A stretch of DNA of 64,000 nt from Microvirga rosea. Its GTDB lineage: Bacteria > Pseudomonadota > Alphaproteobacteria > Rhizobiales > Beijerinckiaceae. Below the pieces are notes generated by a model. That model worked only from the letters and a program-made list of their open reading frames with translations, made no database searches and was not told the origin of the DNA. This document shows, piece after piece, positions 44,634 to 53,085 of this stretch (its first letter is position 1; each line of letters starts with the position of its first letter). The stretch spans positions 620,001-684,000 of the forward strand of contig NZ_JAJDOP010000001.1 in NCBI RefSeq assembly GCF_020595095.1. The letters run 5' to 3'. The position numbers were made by a program, and so were the translations under genes.

Positions 44634-46433
44634 ATGGACAAGGGCAATGCAATCCATCGCCTCGCAGCCGTTCTCGCACTTGATGTCGCGGGATACAGTC
44701 GTCTCATGCAAGTCGATGAGGACGGCACTCATCATGAGCTCAAGCGGCACCGGACCGAACTCGTCGATCCTCTGATCTCAAGCTTTAGTGCCCGGATCGT
44801 GAAAAATACCGGCGACGGGCTTCTGGCGGAATTTCCAAGCGTGATCGATGCCGTCACCTGTGCCTTGGCGATCCAGCAGGGCATGATCCGCCGCAAGGCC
44901 GTAGACCCTCCGAACACCATCGTCTTTCGGGCTGCCGTCAACATCAGCGATGTTATCGTCGAACGGGACGACATCTTTGGCGACGGTGTCAACGTGACCG
45001 CGAGACTCGAGGCATTGGCCGACCCCGGGGGTATTTGTATCTCGCAGGCCACATTCGAGCAGATCCGCGACAGAATGGCGGTCCGCTTTACCGACATGGG
45101 CGAGCATCATCTCAAGAATATCGCCCGCCCCGTGAGGATCTTCAGCGTCTCGCCCGACGATATTGCGGCCCTGCCCGATGCGTTGGCGTCGTTTTCAAGG
45201 GCAGGGCACGTTTCGCATGTCCTGTCCGCCGGCCGGGCCAAACACTCCTCGGTGGCCGTTCTTCCTTTCGTCAATCTCAGCCAGGATCCGGACCAGGAGT
45301 ATTTCGCGGACGGCATTGTCGAAGGCATCGTGACGGCGCTGTCTCTTTTCCGGAATCTCTTCGTCATCGCCCGCGAGTCGTCCTTTTCCTACAAGGAGCG
45401 TCATCTCGAACTGGCGAGCGTTGCGTCAGATCTTGGCGTCCGCTTTCTCGTGACGGGAAGCCTTCAACGGTCGCACGGCCGGGTGCGGATCGCTGCTCGG
45501 CTTATCGATACAGAATCGGGAGGAACGTTGTGGGCCGAGCATTTCGACGGTGAGTTGTCGGATATTTTCTCCCTCCAGGACAGCATCACCGAACGGATCG
45601 TGACTGCCATCGAGCCAAGGATCGTCTTCACGGAAATAGAGGGTGCGAAGCGAAAGCCGACGGAAAGCCTTGACGCCTATGATTGCTATCTGCGTGCTTT
45701 GGCGTTGCGCATCGCCCTGTCGGGACCGGCAAACGATCAGGCGCTCCAGCTCTTGAAGCGGGCCCTTGAGCAAGATCCCAATTATGCTCCCGCCCTTGCC
45801 CATGCGGCGGCATGCTATGCCGCGAAGAAGGATCAAGGCTGGGGCATTCTCACCGCGGCGGAGATCGAAGAAGGGCTCCGATTCGCCTGGTCGGCCATCG
45901 AAGCAGACATCAATGATCCTGTGGCGCTCTGCCTGAGCGGGCATGCGATCTCGGCATTTACCGGAGATTTCGACGCCGGTTCCGCATGGATCGACCGATC
46001 GATCAAGCTCAATCCGAACTATGCGGAGGGCTGGATGCGCAGAAGCATGGTGCGTGTCTACCTAGGGGATCTCGCAGGCGCGCATGAATCCGCCGAACGG
46101 GCAATGGCGTTGAGCCCGCTCGATCCAAAAATCTATCATCCTCTGTGCGCCAAAGGATATGCGTATTTTTTTGAGGAGCGTTTCGCTGAAGCCGCGCAGA
46201 TGGCGCATCGCGCCTTGCTCGGCAGACAGAAACCGGAAATGGCCTTCCGTATCCTGATCGCTTCTCTCGTAAAGGAACAGAAGCTCGAACGAGCCAAAAT
46301 AGTTACTGAGGAATTTCTCAGGCGATATCCGAATTTCCGCATTTCCGAGTGGCGCGCTCGGTCGAAATTTACCTCCGACGGAAGATTTGATACGATGGAA
46401 TTCATGCTCAGGAGTGTTGGAATTCCTGACTAA
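44634..46433 (+). CDS. Class III adenylate cyclase with TolB-like and TPR regions
   Basis: 599 residues. N-terminal class III cyclase (about 1-180): metal aspartates in LALDVAGYSRLMQVDEDG and KNTGDGLLAEF, plus FGDGVNVTARLEALADPGG; apparently active. Residues 200-335 form a TolB/FlgO-like module (SVAVLPFVNLSQDPDQEYFA, DGIVEGIVTALSLFRNLFVI, SLQRSHGRVRIAARLIDTE). The rest is TPR-like (LLKRALEQDPNYAPALAHAA, DRSIKLNPNYAEGWMRRSM, ERAMALSPLDPKIYHPL). This architecture is common in rhizobia and is soluble. It precedes the YcaO-TfuA genes by 37 bases to the first ORF, but linkage is uncertain. Confidence 0.9.
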   Translation: MDKGNAIHRLAAVLALDVAGYSRLMQVDEDGTHHELKRHRTELVDPLISSFSARIVKNTGDGLLAEFPSVIDAVTCALAIQQGMIRRKAVDPPNTIVFRAAVNISDVIVERDDIFGDGVNVTARLEALADPGGICISQATFEQIRDRMAVRFTDMGEHHLKNIARPVRIFSVSPDDIAALPDALASFSRAGHVSHVLSAGRAKHSSVAVLPFVNLSQDPDQEYFADGIVEGIVTALSLFRNLFVIARESSFSYKERHLELASVASDLGVRFLVTGSLQRSHGRVRIAARLIDTESGGTLWAEHFDGELSDIFSLQDSITERIVTAIEPRIVFTEIEGAKRKPTESLDAYDCYLRALALRIALSGPANDQALQLLKRALEQDPNYAPALAHAAACYAAKKDQGWGILTAAEIEEGLRFAWSAIEADINDPVALCLSGHAISAFTGDFDAGSAWIDRSIKLNPNYAEGWMRRSMVRVYLGDLAGAHESAERAMALSPLDPKIYHPLCAKGYAYFFEERFAEAAQMAHRALLGRQKPEMAFRILIASLVKEQKLERAKIVTEEFLRRYPNFRISEWRARSKFTSDGRFDTMEFMLRSVGIPD

Positions 46434-46470
46434 ACATAGGTTTCCTCACCACGGGCGATGAGGCGATCCC

Positions 46471-46767
46471 ATGGCTGAAGCTCCACTGTCGGAATTGTCG
46501 GACGAGTCGTTGTTCGTACGGATACGGGGACGGATCTATATGATTCCTTCCGCACATCTGGAGAGCTATCGCGTCCAGAAGTTTGAGAAGATCAAAGGCG
46601 ACCAGGTGGACCAGATTCTGAGGAACGCCCCTGAGGTCGGTGAGGCCGTCATGATCAACGTGGTGGTTGTGGCTGACGCCGACATTCAGCCTCCGCCCTA
46701 CGGCGCGCGCAAAGCCCGAAAAGGCGTGAAAACAGGCGCGAAGCGTTCAGGAAGCAAGAAGGCCTAG
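46471..46767 (+). CDS. 98-residue basic-tailed protein preceding YcaO-TfuA
   Basis: 98 residues, ATG at 46471. Residues 1-70 look folded (LSDESLFVRIRGRIYMIPSA, HLESYRVQKFEKIKGDQVDQ, EVGEAVMINVVVVADADI), and the last 25 are highly basic (PPYGARKARKGVKTGAKRSG then SKKA). Only two bases separate its stop from the YcaO start, so both are certainly one transcript. It is not a typical RiPP recognition element and lacks Cys. It could be the thioamidated substrate, a leader-binding partner or a regulator; none is shown by sequence alone. I do not recognise the family. Confidence 0.75.
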   Translation: MAEAPLSELSDESLFVRIRGRIYMIPSAHLESYRVQKFEKIKGDQVDQILRNAPEVGEAVMINVVVVADADIQPPPYGARKARKGVKTGAKRSGSKKA

Positions 46768-46769
46768 GG

Positions 46770-47981
46770 TTGCGGAGCAGGGCGGAAGGCGACAAGCGCT
46801 ACGTCCAGGGAACTCACCGGGTCGAGGATCCTTCCGAGACGCTTGCAAGGCTGTGGCCCACGCTCGATTGCCTGGGAATCACCCGCGTCGCCGATATCAC
46901 GGGACTCGATTACATCGGCATTCCCGTCGCGGTCTCCATCCGCCCGGAAGCGCGAGGTTTGTCCGTTCAGCAGGGAAAAGGCCTGACGCTGGCTGCCGCG
47001 AAGGTCTCCGCCATCATGGAATCGGTGGAATCCTATTCCGCACAATCCCACCGACATCCCACCGTGTGGCGAAGCCCGGCGCAACTTGTCTCCGGGAGCC
47101 ACGTTCTTCCCAGGCATCTTCTTCGCAGGCGTCTTACAAGAACAACCCCGATTCCCTGGATTGAAGCCCACGATGTGCTGCGGGAACGGGCTGTCCTTGT
47201 CCCCGAAGAGCTAGTGACGACCGATTTCTCCTGGCCATTGCCGCAGGGGCATGGATGGTTTCTCGCGAGCAGCAACGGACTGGCGGCGGGAAACACGCTT
47301 CAGGAGGCTCAGCTTCATGCCATCTGCGAACTGGTCGAGCGGGACGCTCTGACCCTATGGCGCCATCGCGCCCCCGAGGCCCGCGCGGGAACCCGGATCG
47401 CCCTGAACGAGATTGACGATCCCTATGCCGACCAGTTGCTGCGCCGCTACCGCGCCGCCAGTATCAGTGTCGCTCTTTGGGATACCACTTCGGACATTGG
47501 CATTCCGAGCTGCTTTTGCATGATCGACGATCAGAAGGGGAGGCCGCCTTTCCTGGGCTCCTTCGCGGGTGGCGGGTGCCACCCCTCCGCCGGCGTCGCC
47601 ATGTGCAGGGCTCTTGCCGAGGCCGCTCAGAGTCGGCTCGCCTTCATCCATGGAGCTCGTGAAGATCTGCCCTTCGAGAGGTATTTTCTGATCGGATGGC
47701 ACGAAAGCCTGGGGGCCCTGCTGGCGACCTGGAATGATGCAGCCGGCACAAGGTGTCCGATCCAAACCTCGTCCTTTGCCCGGTCCAGCATGGGGGCCGA
47801 TCTCGACGAGGTTCTCCGGCGCCTGGGTCGAGCGGGAATCGACAGCGTCGCGATGGTGGATCTGACGGATCCCCAAATCGGGATCCCCTGTGTCCGCGTG
47901 GTGATCGCCGCGCTTGAAGGGATGCATCGCCATTCCGGTTTACGAGCCGGTCCGCGCCTCAGGAGAATGTCCTGCCGATGA
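46770..47981 (+). CDS. YcaO-family cyclodehydratase/thioamide-forming enzyme (TfuA-associated)
   Basis: 403 residues from a TTG at 46770, two bases after the preceding stop. ATP/Mg-binding YcaO motifs are visible: LTLAAAKVSAIMESVESYSA (Glu84, Glu87) and EAQLHAICELVERDALTLW (Glu187, Glu190), with GCHPSAGVAMCRALAEAAQS later. The N-terminus (KRYVQGTHRVEDPSETLARL, LGITRVADITGLDYIGIPVA) is that of TfuA-associated YcaO proteins, which phosphorylate backbone amides and, with TfuA, install thioamides. Stop and TfuA start overlap as ATGA. The target is not obvious; candidates are the 98-residue protein upstream, the 29-codon ORF downstream or a protein elsewhere. Confidence 0.93.
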   Translation: MRSRAEGDKRYVQGTHRVEDPSETLARLWPTLDCLGITRVADITGLDYIGIPVAVSIRPEARGLSVQQGKGLTLAAAKVSAIMESVESYSAQSHRHPTVWRSPAQLVSGSHVLPRHLLRRRLTRTTPIPWIEAHDVLRERAVLVPEELVTTDFSWPLPQGHGWFLASSNGLAAGNTLQEAQLHAICELVERDALTLWRHRAPEARAGTRIALNEIDDPYADQLLRRYRAASISVALWDTTSDIGIPSCFCMIDDQKGRPPFLGSFAGGGCHPSAGVAMCRALAEAAQSRLAFIHGAREDLPFERYFLIGWHESLGALLATWNDAAGTRCPIQTSSFARSSMGADLDEVLRRLGRAGIDSVAMVDLTDPQIGIPCVRVVIAALEGMHRHSGLRAGPRLRRMSCR

Positions 47982-48703
47982 CCATGATTGTTTTTGGGGG
48001 GCCGAGCCTCTCGAAGGTCGATCTGTCCGAAAGCCCAAACGTGAGCATCCGCCCGCCGGCGGCCTGCGGCGACATCGTGAATGTCTTGGGCGAGGAGCCG
48101 GTTGCCATCGGGCTCGTGGACGGGGTCTTCGAGACCATGGCGTCCCCTTGGCACAAGGAAATCCTCTGGACGATGTCTCGAAACGTTGCCGTGTTCGGCG
48201 CATCGAGCTTGGGAGCCCTCCGGGCGGTTGAGCTGCGCCGGTTCGGAATGATCGGCGTCGGGCGAATCTTCGAGGCGTATCGGGATGGGACGATCGAAGG
48301 GGACGACGAGGTAGCGCTGCAGCACGGGCCGCCCGAGCTGGGATATGGCGCCTTGTCGGAGGCGCTGGTGAACATCCGTGCGACGCTCGCGGAAGCGCAA
48401 AGCCAATCCGTCATTGGAACGGATGAAGCCTCCACTCTGCTCATGCACGCAAAGGCGCTCTTCTACAAAGATCGTACATGGGATGCTCTCCTGAGCGGCG
48501 ATCGCCGTTACCCGGTGAAGGCCGCGAGCCTCGACCGATTGGCCGGTTGGCTGCCTCAGGGAAAAGTCGATCTTAAAGCTGAAGATGCACAGGAACTCAT
48601 CCGGGTGATGGCAAGATGGAAGCCTGGCCGTTGCCAGCCTCGGGCCATGATCTTTCCCGACACCTTGCACTGGCAGAAACTGCTTGAGCGCGGGGCACGA
48701 TGA
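47978..48703 (+). CDS. TfuA-like protein
   Basis: 241 residues; the ATG at 47978 overlaps the YcaO stop (ATGA), with AGGAGA twelve bases upstream. Characteristic TfuA segments: IVFGGPSLSK at the N-terminus, RPPAACGDIVNVLGEEPVAI, GLVDGVFET, then AVFGASSLGALRAVELRRFG and GVGRIFEAYRDGTIEGDDEV. TfuA works with YcaO in thioamide formation, delivering sulfide in methanogens, and was first linked to trifolitoxin in Rhizobium. No sulfurtransferase gene is adjacent, although cysK and YeeE/YedE lie elsewhere in the window. Confidence 0.93.
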   Translation: MTMIVFGGPSLSKVDLSESPNVSIRPPAACGDIVNVLGEEPVAIGLVDGVFETMASPWHKEILWTMSRNVAVFGASSLGALRAVELRRFGMIGVGRIFEAYRDGTIEGDDEVALQHGPPELGYGALSEALVNIRATLAEAQSQSVIGTDEASTLLMHAKALFYKDRTWDALLSGDRRYPVKAASLDRLAGWLPQGKVDLKAEDAQELIRVMARWKPGRCQPRAMIFPDTLHWQKLLERGAR

Positions 48704-48789
48704 AATCCTGTCCAAGATGCCCGGGAGTGTTCGGGAAATCGCCCCCAAATCTCTCCACGCTTTACTGGGCTTTGAGCATTATAAAATAA
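48700..48789 (+). CDS. Possible 29-residue peptide translationally coupled to TfuA
   Basis: The ATG at 48700 overlaps the TfuA stop as ATGA, the same arrangement as YcaO-TfuA. The 29-residue product begins MKSCPRCPGVFGK, with a CxxC pair, continues with PPNLSTLYW and ends ALSIIK before a TAA. Size and position would suit a modified-peptide precursor, but short open frames arise by chance and no leader motif is recognisable. Homologue conservation would decide it. Confidence 0.3.
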   Translation: MKSCPRCPGVFGKSPPNLSTLYWALSIIK

Positions 48790-48935
48790 CAAGATCTGCC
48801 AGCCCGGTTCTTGCATTGGCGGACCGGAGGGCAAAAAAGCCGACGCTGAGACCCTGCCGAGCTCTGCCGGCCCCACCTCAGAGGTTGCCCTCTTGCATCT
48901 AATCGGGTAGTGGAATTGAAGGCTCATCGCCTCAA

Positions 48936-49012
48936 GCACCCGTAGCTCAGCTGGATAGAGCGTTGCCCTCCGAAGGCAAAGGTCACACGTTCGAATCGTG
49001 TCGGGTGCGCCA
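48936..49012 (+). tRNA. tRNA-Arg (CCG), left copy
   Basis: 77 nt including encoded CCA. Acceptor GCACCCG/CGGGTGC, D-arm GCTCAGCTGGATAGAGC, anticodon stem TTGCC/GGCAA around loop CTCCGAA (anticodon CCG, decoding CGG), T-arm ACACG-TTCGAAT-CGTGT. Identical to the copy at 59660. It forms the left boundary of the island. Confidence 0.97.
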
Positions 49013-49083
49013 TCTCAAATCCTTGCTAGACAAGGGTTTCACGAGGTGCCCAGGTCTCCAAAATAGCCCCTGAACGTCAGTCC

Positions 49084-49100
49084 GTCACAGCGTTGTCACA
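49084..49100. repeat. Paired GTCACA motifs near the left island end
   Basis: GTCACA occurs at 49084-49089 and 49095-49100, start-to-start spacing 11 bases, between the tRNA and the integrase start. The same pair with the same spacing occurs near the right end (59541-59557). They may be integrase arm-binding sites. Confidence 0.55.
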
Positions 49101-49118
49101 GCTGAACGGAAATGACCT

Positions 49119-50108
49119 ATGGCCTCTATCCGCAAACGCGGCTCATCCTGGCAAGCCCAAGTCCGTCGAGAGGGCTATCCACCCATTACGAAATCGTTCC
49201 TAACGAGAGCCGATGCCGCTCTGTGGGCAAGGACGCTTGAGACCACCCTCGACCGAGGAGACCTTCCAATCCAGACTCGGGAACTCAAGGGGATAACTGT
49301 CGGGGATCTACTGGACCGCTATGAACGAGAAATCACACCCAGGAAACGAGGCGCGAGGTTCGAGCGCTCCAGGATCCGGAAGCTCCGTGCGCATGACCTC
49401 GCTAAGGTGTCCCTGCAGCGTCTCTCTGGAGCTATCGTAGCCCAGTATCGGGACGACCGGCTCAGAGTGGTGATGCCAGCCTCCGTGCGTCGGGAACTAG
49501 TCATTTTACGTCATGTGTTTGAGGTCGCTCGGCGTGAGTGGTCAATTCCAATCTCGCGAAATCCCATTGGCGACATCAAGATGCCTACTGACTCGCGTCC
49601 CAGGTTGAAACGTTTGATTGATGGGGATGAGGCCAAACTGCTCGGTGCGCTCAACTCTCGATCAGCGTGGTATCTCCGTCACCTTATTGCACTGGCGATT
49701 GAAACAGGGATGAGGCGAGGGGAGCTTCTATCCATCCTTTGGAGGGATCTCGATGAGGCGGCAAGAACTCTGACGCTACGCACGACCAAGAATGGCCATC
49801 CACGCACTATCCCACTAACGGCCGAAGCTTTGAGAGTCTTAGGTGAAATACCGCGAACCACGGAGAGGGTCTTTCCAGTGACACCCAATGCGGTCCGCTT
49901 AGCCTGGGAGCGTCTGGTCACAAGGGCGGGCGTTGGTGATCTGCGGCTACACGACCTGCGCCACGAAGCCATTTCCAGATTTTTCGAGATGGGTCTCAGT
50001 GTCCCCGAGGTTGCCTTGATCTCTGGCCATCGAGATCCTCGGATGCTTTTCCGATATACCCATCCTCGTCCTGAGGACATTGCCCAGAAACTCGCGGCAA
50101 ACTCCTAA
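49119..50108 (+). CDS. Tyrosine recombinase (site-specific integrase)
   Basis: 329 residues. The N-terminus (MASIRKRGSSWQAQVRREGY) is the arm-binding type of domain; a SAM-like core-binding domain spans about 55-155. The catalytic set is complete: Arg in TGMRRGELLS, His-x-x-Arg in LHDLRHEAISRF, His in SGHRDPRM and the nucleophile Tyr in LFRYTHPRPED. It starts 107 bases after the left tRNA-Arg and reads into the island, the classic position for an enzyme that recombines tRNA attachment sites. No excisionase was identified with confidence; the 88-residue HTH protein at 52753 is one candidate. Confidence 0.93.
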   Translation: MASIRKRGSSWQAQVRREGYPPITKSFLTRADAALWARTLETTLDRGDLPIQTRELKGITVGDLLDRYEREITPRKRGARFERSRIRKLRAHDLAKVSLQRLSGAIVAQYRDDRLRVVMPASVRRELVILRHVFEVARREWSIPISRNPIGDIKMPTDSRPRLKRLIDGDEAKLLGALNSRSAWYLRHLIALAIETGMRRGELLSILWRDLDEAARTLTLRTTKNGHPRTIPLTAEALRVLGEIPRTTERVFPVTPNAVRLAWERLVTRAGVGDLRLHDLRHEAISRFFEMGLSVPEVALISGHRDPRMLFRYTHPRPEDIAQKLAANS

Positions 50109-50184
50109 GTTCTGAGCTCGCCTCCTGGCCACGCTCGGCCTCTGTGGTATCTTGCAGACTGTTCGCGGAGGCCAGGAGCGCACG

Positions 50185-51135
50185 GTGGCGGAAGTCGTCG
50201 CTAGACAGGGGGCAGTCCAGTTCACTGAATGTGGCGGGGTTGGCCTGATCGTTGAGCAAGAGGGGCATAAGTATCTCGCCCGTGGATGGACACTGACACC
50301 GGAGTTCAAAGCGACGGTAGGGCTCATATTGGATCACGGGCTCACATGTGTAATCCGAACGAAACACCCAAGCCCCAAGCACCTGAACACTCACCGTGGC
50401 GTGGATTATGTTGGCTTCAGCCGCTCCTCGGAGGAACGATGGGTCATCGTGCTGGACCAATACTCGGGCCGACCCTCCATTGACCGTGTCACAGTGGAGA
50501 AGGGCTATCGAGACGTCCTTGCCAGTGCGGAGATTCCATTTGAGTGGGAAACCTCCGGAGGTCAGAACATCTTCGTCGAGATTAAGTACCTTCGCGAACT
50601 GCTGTCGATCCTGACAGACGAGACCATCGATGCCATCGAAAGGGAGCGTGGGCGATTACCAACAACATACCGACGGGATAGGTCGAGCGTCATCGTCTCC
50701 GAAGCTGCCCTCCAAACCGTATTGGCTATGGGCTTGAGTGAAGGGCGTTTCGGGGAACTCTTTGGTGCGGTCACTAAGGTAATCGAGCACCCCCGCTGGG
50801 GACGTAATGAGGGAGGGGCCACCCCCTACAAGCGGGATGTCCCAGATATGCTCCTGCTTACTAGAGATGTGATGTTCATCCTTGAACTGAAGAAGGGGCA
50901 AATAAGCGCCCAGTCTGTCCATCAGATGTGTCGCTATCTCGATAACCCGCAAGCCATACTTCTCGCTGGAGGACGCCGCCTTCAAGGCATTGTAATCGGA
51001 TACCACCTGTCGCCACGTCTCGATATTGGAGCTTTGCTGAAGATCCATGCGTCAGCTCCGATCAGAGTGCTGACCTACTTACATCCCACTCCTGGAGACC
51101 TCCAACTATCAGAAGTCCTCAGTAGTGAGGCGTGA
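50185..51135 (+). CDS. PD-(D/E)XK nuclease-like island protein
   Basis: 316 residues from a GTG at 50185 with AGGAG six bases upstream; the frame also extends to a TTG at 50152. The C-terminal third contains RDVPDMLLLTRDVMFILELK followed by KG, i.e. D-x(n)-ExK in the order of PD-(D/E)XK nucleases such as NucS-like or DUF91/DUF4263-type proteins, plus QMCRYLDNPQAILLAGGRR. The N-terminal 180 residues are beta-rich and unrecognised (GVDYVGFSRSSEERWVIVLD). A role in DNA restriction or island maintenance is possible. It follows the integrase by 76 bases on the same strand. Confidence 0.75.
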   Translation: MAEVVARQGAVQFTECGGVGLIVEQEGHKYLARGWTLTPEFKATVGLILDHGLTCVIRTKHPSPKHLNTHRGVDYVGFSRSSEERWVIVLDQYSGRPSIDRVTVEKGYRDVLASAEIPFEWETSGGQNIFVEIKYLRELLSILTDETIDAIERERGRLPTTYRRDRSSVIVSEAALQTVLAMGLSEGRFGELFGAVTKVIEHPRWGRNEGGATPYKRDVPDMLLLTRDVMFILELKKGQISAQSVHQMCRYLDNPQAILLAGGRRLQGIVIGYHLSPRLDIGALLKIHASAPIRVLTYLHPTPGDLQLSEVLSSEA

Positions 51136-51149
51136 CAGGCGTGAAACAC

Positions 51150-52631
51150 TCATTCGCAACGGATCAGGACACTCATAAGTTTAGCCTGATCAGCAATATC
51201 GGCAGGAGGAACCGTTTGGGTCGCCGTCCCTTGGTCTATCGTGACACGGTTACTCTCCAAAAAGCTCAATGCGATTGTTCCTTTGATCGCGAAATTTACG
51301 TTCTGAGGGATGTCCCCGTTTGTCGCCAGCATCACGTTCAGGGCGTTCAGTTTGGCGGAGACAACACCAACCACGTTCCCATTCTGATCGAATAGAGGAC
51401 CTCCGGAGTTCCCGGGCTGAACAGGAGCGGATACCTGAAGGTAACGACTGTCGTCTCTCAGCCCCGAGAGAGCGGTGACATTGCCAAGTGTAAAGTTCCC
51501 CGAACTGGAGAGCAGAGTGTTAAGGGGATAACCGAAGGCCGCGACGCCCTCACCCAAGCGGATGCCAATACGAAAGGCAGCAACCTTGGATGGCTTGAGG
51601 CTAACCTTCAGAAGCGCGAGGTCATTTGCTTTATCTTGGGCAAGGACTCTTCCCGAGGCCATGTCGCCATTTTCAGTCTTCACGCCGATGGAAGAGCAGT
51701 TGTCGACGACATGAGCGTTGGTAAGGATGTGGCCGTCCTGCGAGACGAAGAAGCCTGTACCAGATGATGATCCTTTTTTCTCAGGCTCCTCCTTAGGGCC
51801 TTGAGGTGATGCAGGGATAGCACTTGGCGGAGCGATGGGCTCTGAGGGTCGCGCAACCGCGACGGCTTCCCGTGGTGGGGCGGTCATCGTGGGCGGTTCT
51901 GTGAAAGGTGCTCCCGTCATCGACGCCCAGAAGGATCCCGAAACTAGCGTTGCGACCCTCTCCATGTGGAGACTGTATTCGCTGTTTTTCCAGAGCAGGA
52001 GAAAACCAAGGATGCCATCACCGTCCTGGTGATAGCGCATATATCCATCCAATCCGTTTGCGGTTGAATATGAGATTACGAAGAAATCCGGCTTATTGAC
52101 CTTGAAGTGGATTTGCCCGCCCTCAGACACGATTTCGTAGGCCGTTCTGCGGTAGTTGGCTTCTAGGCTTGTCCTCGGGAAGTGCGAGTAACCAAGGGAC
52201 GTCCGTTGCAGAGGATCCTTCCAGAGTGTACCTGCTGCAGTCCGTTCGGCAGTGAGCCCCAGTCCCAAAGGAACCCAGATAGGATGGCCTCGTGTAGGAT
52301 GGGAAATCGAGCGAAAGTTCCAAGTCTGGAGCAAGGGCAGTGCGTTATTCAGTAGCTGTTTGACTTGGTCCTCATCAATGACCCCGGTTGGAGACCTACC
52401 CGTTTCCCTTTGGAATTGTTGGATTGCCTCAAAGAGGCGGTTGCTGAGATTCACGTTGGGTACGGCGGGCCAGTATCCATTGGCCGTAAGCAGCACTTGG
52501 AGCTTGATACGCTCATCGACAGTAAATTGCGTAAAGGCTCGTTCCGCGTCGGCGTAACCTTGAGGCCGTGACTGCGCCGATGTTGCCCCGATGGAAGCCA
52601 TCAAGAACAAAATTGCGAAAAGCCAACGCAT
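51150..52631 (-). CDS. Secreted trypsin-like serine protease with peptidoglycan-binding domain
   Basis: 493 residues from the ATG at 52631 (MRWLFAILFLMASIGATSAQ), a clear signal peptide. Residues 30-85 are a PG_binding_1-like domain (RIKLQVLLTANGYWPAVPNV, AIQQFQRETGRSPTGVIDED). A beta-rich middle region follows, then a Pro-rich linker. Residues 300-480 are a DegP/S1C-type protease with triad His (ILTNAHVVDNC), Asp (KANDLALLKV) and Ser (PVQPGNSGGPLF). No PDZ domain is visible. It is probably periplasmic. It converges with the PD-(D/E)XK gene with 14 bases between stops. Confidence 0.85.
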   Translation of the reverse strand: MRWLFAILFLMASIGATSAQSRPQGYADAERAFTQFTVDERIKLQVLLTANGYWPAVPNVNLSNRLFEAIQQFQRETGRSPTGVIDEDQVKQLLNNALPLLQTWNFRSISHPTRGHPIWVPLGLGLTAERTAAGTLWKDPLQRTSLGYSHFPRTSLEANYRRTAYEIVSEGGQIHFKVNKPDFFVISYSTANGLDGYMRYHQDGDGILGFLLLWKNSEYSLHMERVATLVSGSFWASMTGAPFTEPPTMTAPPREAVAVARPSEPIAPPSAIPASPQGPKEEPEKKGSSSGTGFFVSQDGHILTNAHVVDNCSSIGVKTENGDMASGRVLAQDKANDLALLKVSLKPSKVAAFRIGIRLGEGVAAFGYPLNTLLSSSGNFTLGNVTALSGLRDDSRYLQVSAPVQPGNSGGPLFDQNGNVVGVVSAKLNALNVMLATNGDIPQNVNFAIKGTIALSFLESNRVTIDQGTATQTVPPADIADQAKLMSVLIRCE

Positions 52632-52752
52632 AAAACTTAAAACTCCAGCCCGAACCTGTCTAGAAAATGGCATAGGTTGTAGAACGGAATCTATAGGCAG
52701 TATGGGTTAACTCGGCTCCGGTGAGTTACCGGACGGGGGTTTGAGGAGAGCC

Positions 52753-53019
52753 ATGGACAAACCGGAGGTAATTGCCATTCGCCTGAATAGCCTCCGTGAG
52801 GCGTTAGGCTTCAAACAGGCTAGGGCCTTCTGTCAATTCGTGGGAATCACGGATCAAGCCTGGAACCATTATTCGTCCAGTAGACGGCGCATCTCACTCG
52901 ATGAAGCTATGAAGATCGTCAACAAGACCGGTGTTTCATTGGATTGGATCTATCGCGGCATCGAACACATCTTACCTGTCCACCTTGTGGAGAAGCTTCG
53001 CGCCGTAAGGTTCTCCTGA
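52753..53019 (+). CDS. Small HTH (XRE-like) protein
   Basis: 88 residues from the ATG at 52753, with GAGGAGAG upstream. A helix-turn-helix is visible: LNSLREALGFKQARAFCQFV, GITDQAWNHYSSSRRRISLD, EAMKIVNKTGVSLDWIYRG. This is the layout of Cro/CI-type regulators in which the turn is followed by a DWIYRG strand, often found in prophages and islands. It is divergent from the protease and may regulate the element or act as a directionality factor. Confidence 0.8.
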   Translation: MDKPEVIAIRLNSLREALGFKQARAFCQFVGITDQAWNHYSSSRRRISLDEAMKIVNKTGVSLDWIYRGIEHILPVHLVEKLRAVRFS

Positions 53020-53085
53020 CAAGCCCCATGATCGCGATTGGCTCGATCTGAAGGCCCCTCGCAAATCTCCAGGGAAGTAGCATAG

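Noticed and set aside
48556..48939. 127-codon minus-strand frame opposite the end of TfuA
   Set aside because: Antisense shadow; no ribosome site and no protein-like features.
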